Below are positions 14,332 through 16,846 of a stretch of DNA of 16,846 bases, one piece after another (the first letter of the stretch is position 1; the number at the start of each line of letters is the position of its first letter). The stretch comes from CAZCCM01 sp964616165 (lineage in GTDB: Bacteria > Bacillota > Clostridia > TANB77 > CAG-508), in NCBI GenBank assembly GCA_964616165.1, contig CAZTTS010000017.1, positions 1-16,846 of the forward strand, read 5' to 3'. The position numbers were made by a program, and so were the translations under genes. A model generated the notes under the pieces. That model had not been told where the DNA came from and did not search any database. It saw nothing but the letters and a program-made list of their open reading frames with translations.

Positions 14332-16404
14332 ATGAAACAAGAAATTAAAGAAGAATATGTTGAAGATTATAAAAATGCGAAGAAAAAAAACAAAAAAACG
14401 AAGAAAAAACTTTCTAATGAAGTTGTAAAAACATCTGGTAACACTAAAAATACAAATTCAGCAGTTGATAATGTTAAAGAATCTGATTCTGCTTTAGAAG
14501 ATACTATAATTATAGAACCTAAAAAACTTGAAAGTAATGACAAAAAAGCTAAAAAAAAGTCTAAAAAGGAAAAAGAAACAAACACAAATAAGAAAAAAGA
14601 AAGCAAAAAAACAGTTACTGTTGAAGATAAAGAAACTAAAGAATTAAATTTAGAAAACAAAATTGTGGAATCTGTTTCAGTTAAAAAGAAAAAAGCTGAT
14701 TTGAATTTAGAAGAAGTTAAAACAATAGAAAAAACAAAGATTGAAAGCAAAAAAAAGAGAAAAGAAAAAGATATAGAAGATAAAAAGCTAGAAGAAAAAA
14801 TTAAAAAGAAAAATCAGGAAAAAAAACATGATAAAATCATGGAAAGCATGGTTAAAAAAAGACAAAACACTAATATAATGATTACTTTTTTCTTGGTTTT
14901 AATTATTTTATTAATGGTTTTTTCTACAATTTTTGCACTATTAAATGTAAATAATGAAAACATCTTTACTAATATATATGCAAGTAATATTCCTATATCT
15001 AATATGTCTAAAGAAGATGCTATTAATACACTATTAATAAAGTTCTATGAGTTTTCTAAAACTCCAATTACTTTAAGATTAGATAATTATACTAGAGATA
15101 TATCACCAGATGATATTGATTTTGAAGTTCAGGCCGAAAAGACTGTTTCTAAAGCATATAATATTGGCAGATCAACCAATCTTTTCAAAAATAATTTTGA
15201 TATTTTAAAATCATATTTGAAGCCAACTAATATTGAAGTTGAATACACTTATGATAGACAATTATTAGATCAAATTGTATCTGATATTTCTGTTAAAATA
15301 CCAGGTAAAACTCTAAATAGCACATACACAATAAAAAAAGATAAATTAATTATTGACAAAGGAACAGCAGGTATTGATGTAATTACTGAAGATTTAATAG
15401 ACAAAATAATTAATTCATTCTTGTCTTTAGATTCAGAAATCACTATTACTATACCAACTAAAGCTACTTTGCCAGAACCTATAAATGTCGAAAAAATAAG
15501 TGCTGAAATAACAGTAAAAGCTGAAAATGCTTCATATGATAAAACAACAAAAATAGTAACACCAGAAATAAATGGAATAGAATTTGCAATATCATTGGCT
15601 GAAGCAAAGACAATAGTTGCTGAAGTTAAAGATCAATATAGTATACCTTTAAAAATTACAATCCCTAAAATAGACACAGATGCTATCAAAGAAAAATATA
15701 ATTTATATGTTTTTGATGATATTTTAGCAAAAGAAACCACTTATTATGATGCTACATATTGGACTAGGAGCAATAATTTAGAAGTTGCTACAAAACAAAT
15801 TACAGGTACCATTATAAAGCCTGGGAAAGAATTTTCTTTTAATTCTTTTGTTGGCAATACTACAGCTGCTGATGGATATCAATCAGCTATAGGTTATGCA
15901 GGAGGTAGAGCAGTACCTATGATGGGTGGAGGAGTATGTCAAATAAGTTCAGAAATATATTCTGCTGCTTTAAAAGCAAATTTAAAAATTACTGAAAGAT
16001 ATAATCACGCATTCCCCGTTTCTTATTTGCCACCTAGCCAAGATGCAGCTGTTGCTTTAGGTTCTTGTGATTTAAAATTTATTAACAATCGAAAAGAACC
16101 AATAAAATTAATCCTTAAAACAGGAAATGGAGTTTCTTCTGTTGAAATTAGAGGTGTTAAAGAACCAGATGAACCAGTTATAAAGCTAATACCAACTAAA
16201 CTTTATACTGTTCCTTTTAAAACAGTATATGTTCATGATTCATCTCTAAAGAAAGGTAGACAAGTAATTGATAATTATGGTATTACTGGTTATACTTCTA
16301 AATTATATAAAGAAACATATGTAAATGGCATTTTAATTGATAAAGTATTAGTTTCAACTGATACTTATCAAGCTTTAAACCAAACTGTAAGAAGAAATCC
16401 TTAA
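14332..16404 (+). CDS. VanW-domain membrane protein with G5-like C-terminus
   Basis: Large cell-wall-associated protein of 690 residues. Residues 1 to about 178 are almost wholly Lys, Glu, Asp, Asn and Thr and probably form a disordered or coiled cytoplasmic part. One membrane helix follows (182-204). Residues about 210-455 resemble two PG_binding_4-type units (for example NIPISNMSKEDAINTL, 219-234). The VanW domain lies at about 470-605, with its core GGGVCQISSEIYSAAL (532-547, Cys536) and NHAFPVSYLPPSQDAAV. A G5-like tail (about 618-688) ends YKETYVNGILIDKVL. VanW proteins are widespread in Clostridia and linked to the wall, but their chemistry is not established. A ribosome binding site AAGGGGA lies 4 bases before the ATG. 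No clear terminator follows. Confidence 0.92.
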   Translation: MKQEIKEEYVEDYKNAKKKNKKTKKKLSNEVVKTSGNTKNTNSAVDNVKESDSALEDTIIIEPKKLESNDKKAKKKSKKEKETNTNKKKESKKTVTVEDKETKELNLENKIVESVSVKKKKADLNLEEVKTIEKTKIESKKKRKEKDIEDKKLEEKIKKKNQEKKHDKIMESMVKKRQNTNIMITFFLVLIILLMVFSTIFALLNVNNENIFTNIYASNIPISNMSKEDAINTLLIKFYEFSKTPITLRLDNYTRDISPDDIDFEVQAEKTVSKAYNIGRSTNLFKNNFDILKSYLKPTNIEVEYTYDRQLLDQIVSDISVKIPGKTLNSTYTIKKDKLIIDKGTAGIDVITEDLIDKIINSFLSLDSEITITIPTKATLPEPINVEKISAEITVKAENASYDKTTKIVTPEINGIEFAISLAEAKTIVAEVKDQYSIPLKITIPKIDTDAIKEKYNLYVFDDILAKETTYYDATYWTRSNNLEVATKQITGTIIKPGKEFSFNSFVGNTTAADGYQSAIGYAGGRAVPMMGGGVCQISSEIYSAALKANLKITERYNHAFPVSYLPPSQDAAVALGSCDLKFINNRKEPIKLILKTGNGVSSVEIRGVKEPDEPVIKLIPTKLYTVPFKTVYVHDSSLKKGRQVIDNYGITGYTSKLYKETYVNGILIDKVLVSTDTYQALNQTVRRNP

Positions 16405-16562
16405 TATCTAATATAATGCAAAAAGATTATTATATATTAACAATTATCCAAATATATTACATATTTAATACAGATTAATTAATACTTATTGATAAACAAT
16501 TCTAAATTTGTTAAAATCTTTTTAACTCTTAGAGAAAATTAATATAATAAAAATTAAATACC
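16405..16562. other. AT-rich spacer after the VanW gene
   Basis: No gene is seen. The only structure is a weak AT-only inverted repeat GTTAAAA-TCT-TTTTAAC (16510-16526), too weak to call a terminator. Confidence 0.4.
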
Positions 16563-16591
16563 TTGACTTTATAACAGTTTTCTTGTATTAT
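16563..16591 (+). promoter_or_regulatory. Promoter of the tRNA cluster
   Basis: TTGACT (16563-16568), a 17-base spacer and TATTAT (16586-16591) lie just before the first tRNA. Predicted start is near 16598, giving about 14 bases of 5' leader for RNase P removal. Both hexamers and the spacing match the rnc promoter exactly. Confidence 0.75.
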
Positions 16592-16611
16592 ATATGAGTA
16601 TCTAATGATAC

Positions 16612-16687
16612 GGGCTATTAGCTCAGCTGGTAGAGCACCTGACTTTTAATCAGGTTGTCCCGCGTTCGAGTCGCGGATAGCTCACCA
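16612..16687 (+). tRNA. trnK: tRNA-Lys (UUU)
   Basis: The cloverleaf folds fully. Acceptor GGGCTAT pairs with ATAGCTC (one G-U), the anticodon stem is CCTGA/TCAGG, and the loop CTTTTAA has anticodon TTT. The T stem is CCGCG/CGCGG with TTCGAGT. Discriminator A and the CCA end are encoded. Confidence 0.97.
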
Positions 16688-16691
16688 AAAA

Positions 16692-16767
16692 GGCCCCTTG
16701 GTCAAGTGGTTTAAGACACCGCCCTTTCAAGGCGGGGCCACGGGTTCGAATCCCGTAGGGGTCACCA
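16692..16767 (+). tRNA. trnE: tRNA-Glu (UUC)
   Basis: Acceptor GGCCCCT pairs with AGGGGTC (one G-U). The anticodon stem is CCGCC/GGCGG, and the loop CTTTCAA has anticodon TTC. The T stem is ACGGG/CCCGT with TTCGAAT. CCA is encoded. It lies 4 bases after tRNA-Lys. Confidence 0.97.
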
Positions 16768-16769
16768 AT

Positions 16770-16845
<76 letters not shown>

Positions 16846-16846
16846 A

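Noticed and set aside
14367..14750. Long Phe/Leu/Ser-rich frame opposite the VanW N-terminus
   Set aside because: It is the reverse complement of the Lys/Glu-rich coding region and has no ribosome binding site or promoter.
16510..16526. Inverted repeat as the VanW terminator
   Set aside because: The stem has one G-C pair and no clear T run after it, so a stable terminator is unlikely.

Overview
The window is very AT-rich, densely packed DNA. It looks like the chromosome of a low-G+C Bacillota, most likely an uncultured gut-type Clostridia. The support for this is the Mn-dependent DHH pyrophosphatase, the AddB-type nuclease-helicase, the PepF peptidase, the VanW/G5 cell-wall protein, the order rnc followed by an Elp3-like gene, strong AAGGAGG-type ribosome binding sites, and a pilin-like N-terminus of the kind common in Clostridia. 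The standard genetic code fits throughout. I see no insertion sequence, phage gene or CRISPR array.

Layout, left to right. (1) Positions 1-2219, minus strand: an apparent operon reading pth, a 53-codon small membrane-protein gene, ppaC, then a truncated membrane-anchored WG-repeat protein that runs off the left edge. The small gene's stop codon overlaps the ppaC start as ATGA. An extended -10 promoter lies in front of pth. (2) Positions 2509-3981, plus strand: a single gene for a pilin-like protein with a C-terminal array of 27-residue leucine-rich-like repeats. It is followed by a bidirectional terminator shared with the next operon. (3) Positions 4100-13469, minus strand: a long co-directional run of rnc, an Elp3-like radical SAM homologue without its cluster cysteines, an Ogg-type 8-oxoguanine glycosylase, a membrane-anchored transglutaminase-like protein, addB and pepF. 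A TTGACT-17-TATTAT promoter precedes rnc. (4) Positions 13470-13791: a divergent control region. (5) Positions 13792-16404, plus strand: a small protein of unknown family, then a large VanW/G5 membrane protein. (6) Positions 16563-16845: a promoter and a tRNA cluster (Lys-UUU, Glu-UUC, Thr-UGU) that reaches the right edge.

How the genes fit together. The pth operon covers translation housekeeping and pyrophosphate removal. The long minus run mixes RNA processing (RNase III), DNA repair (Ogg, AddB), peptide turnover (PepF) and an extracellular transglutaminase-like protein. No addA lies next to addB here. The VanW protein and the pilin-like repeat protein are surface-facing.

The most notable points are these. 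The ogg reading frame covers the whole family, including its N-terminal motif, but has no ATG, GTG or TTG start for that part. The Elp3-like protein appears to have lost radical SAM chemistry. A well-signalled 53-codon gene is hidden between pth and ppaC. The pilin-like protein joins a secretion stalk to a repeat array. I did not find a convincing wholly new multi-gene system.
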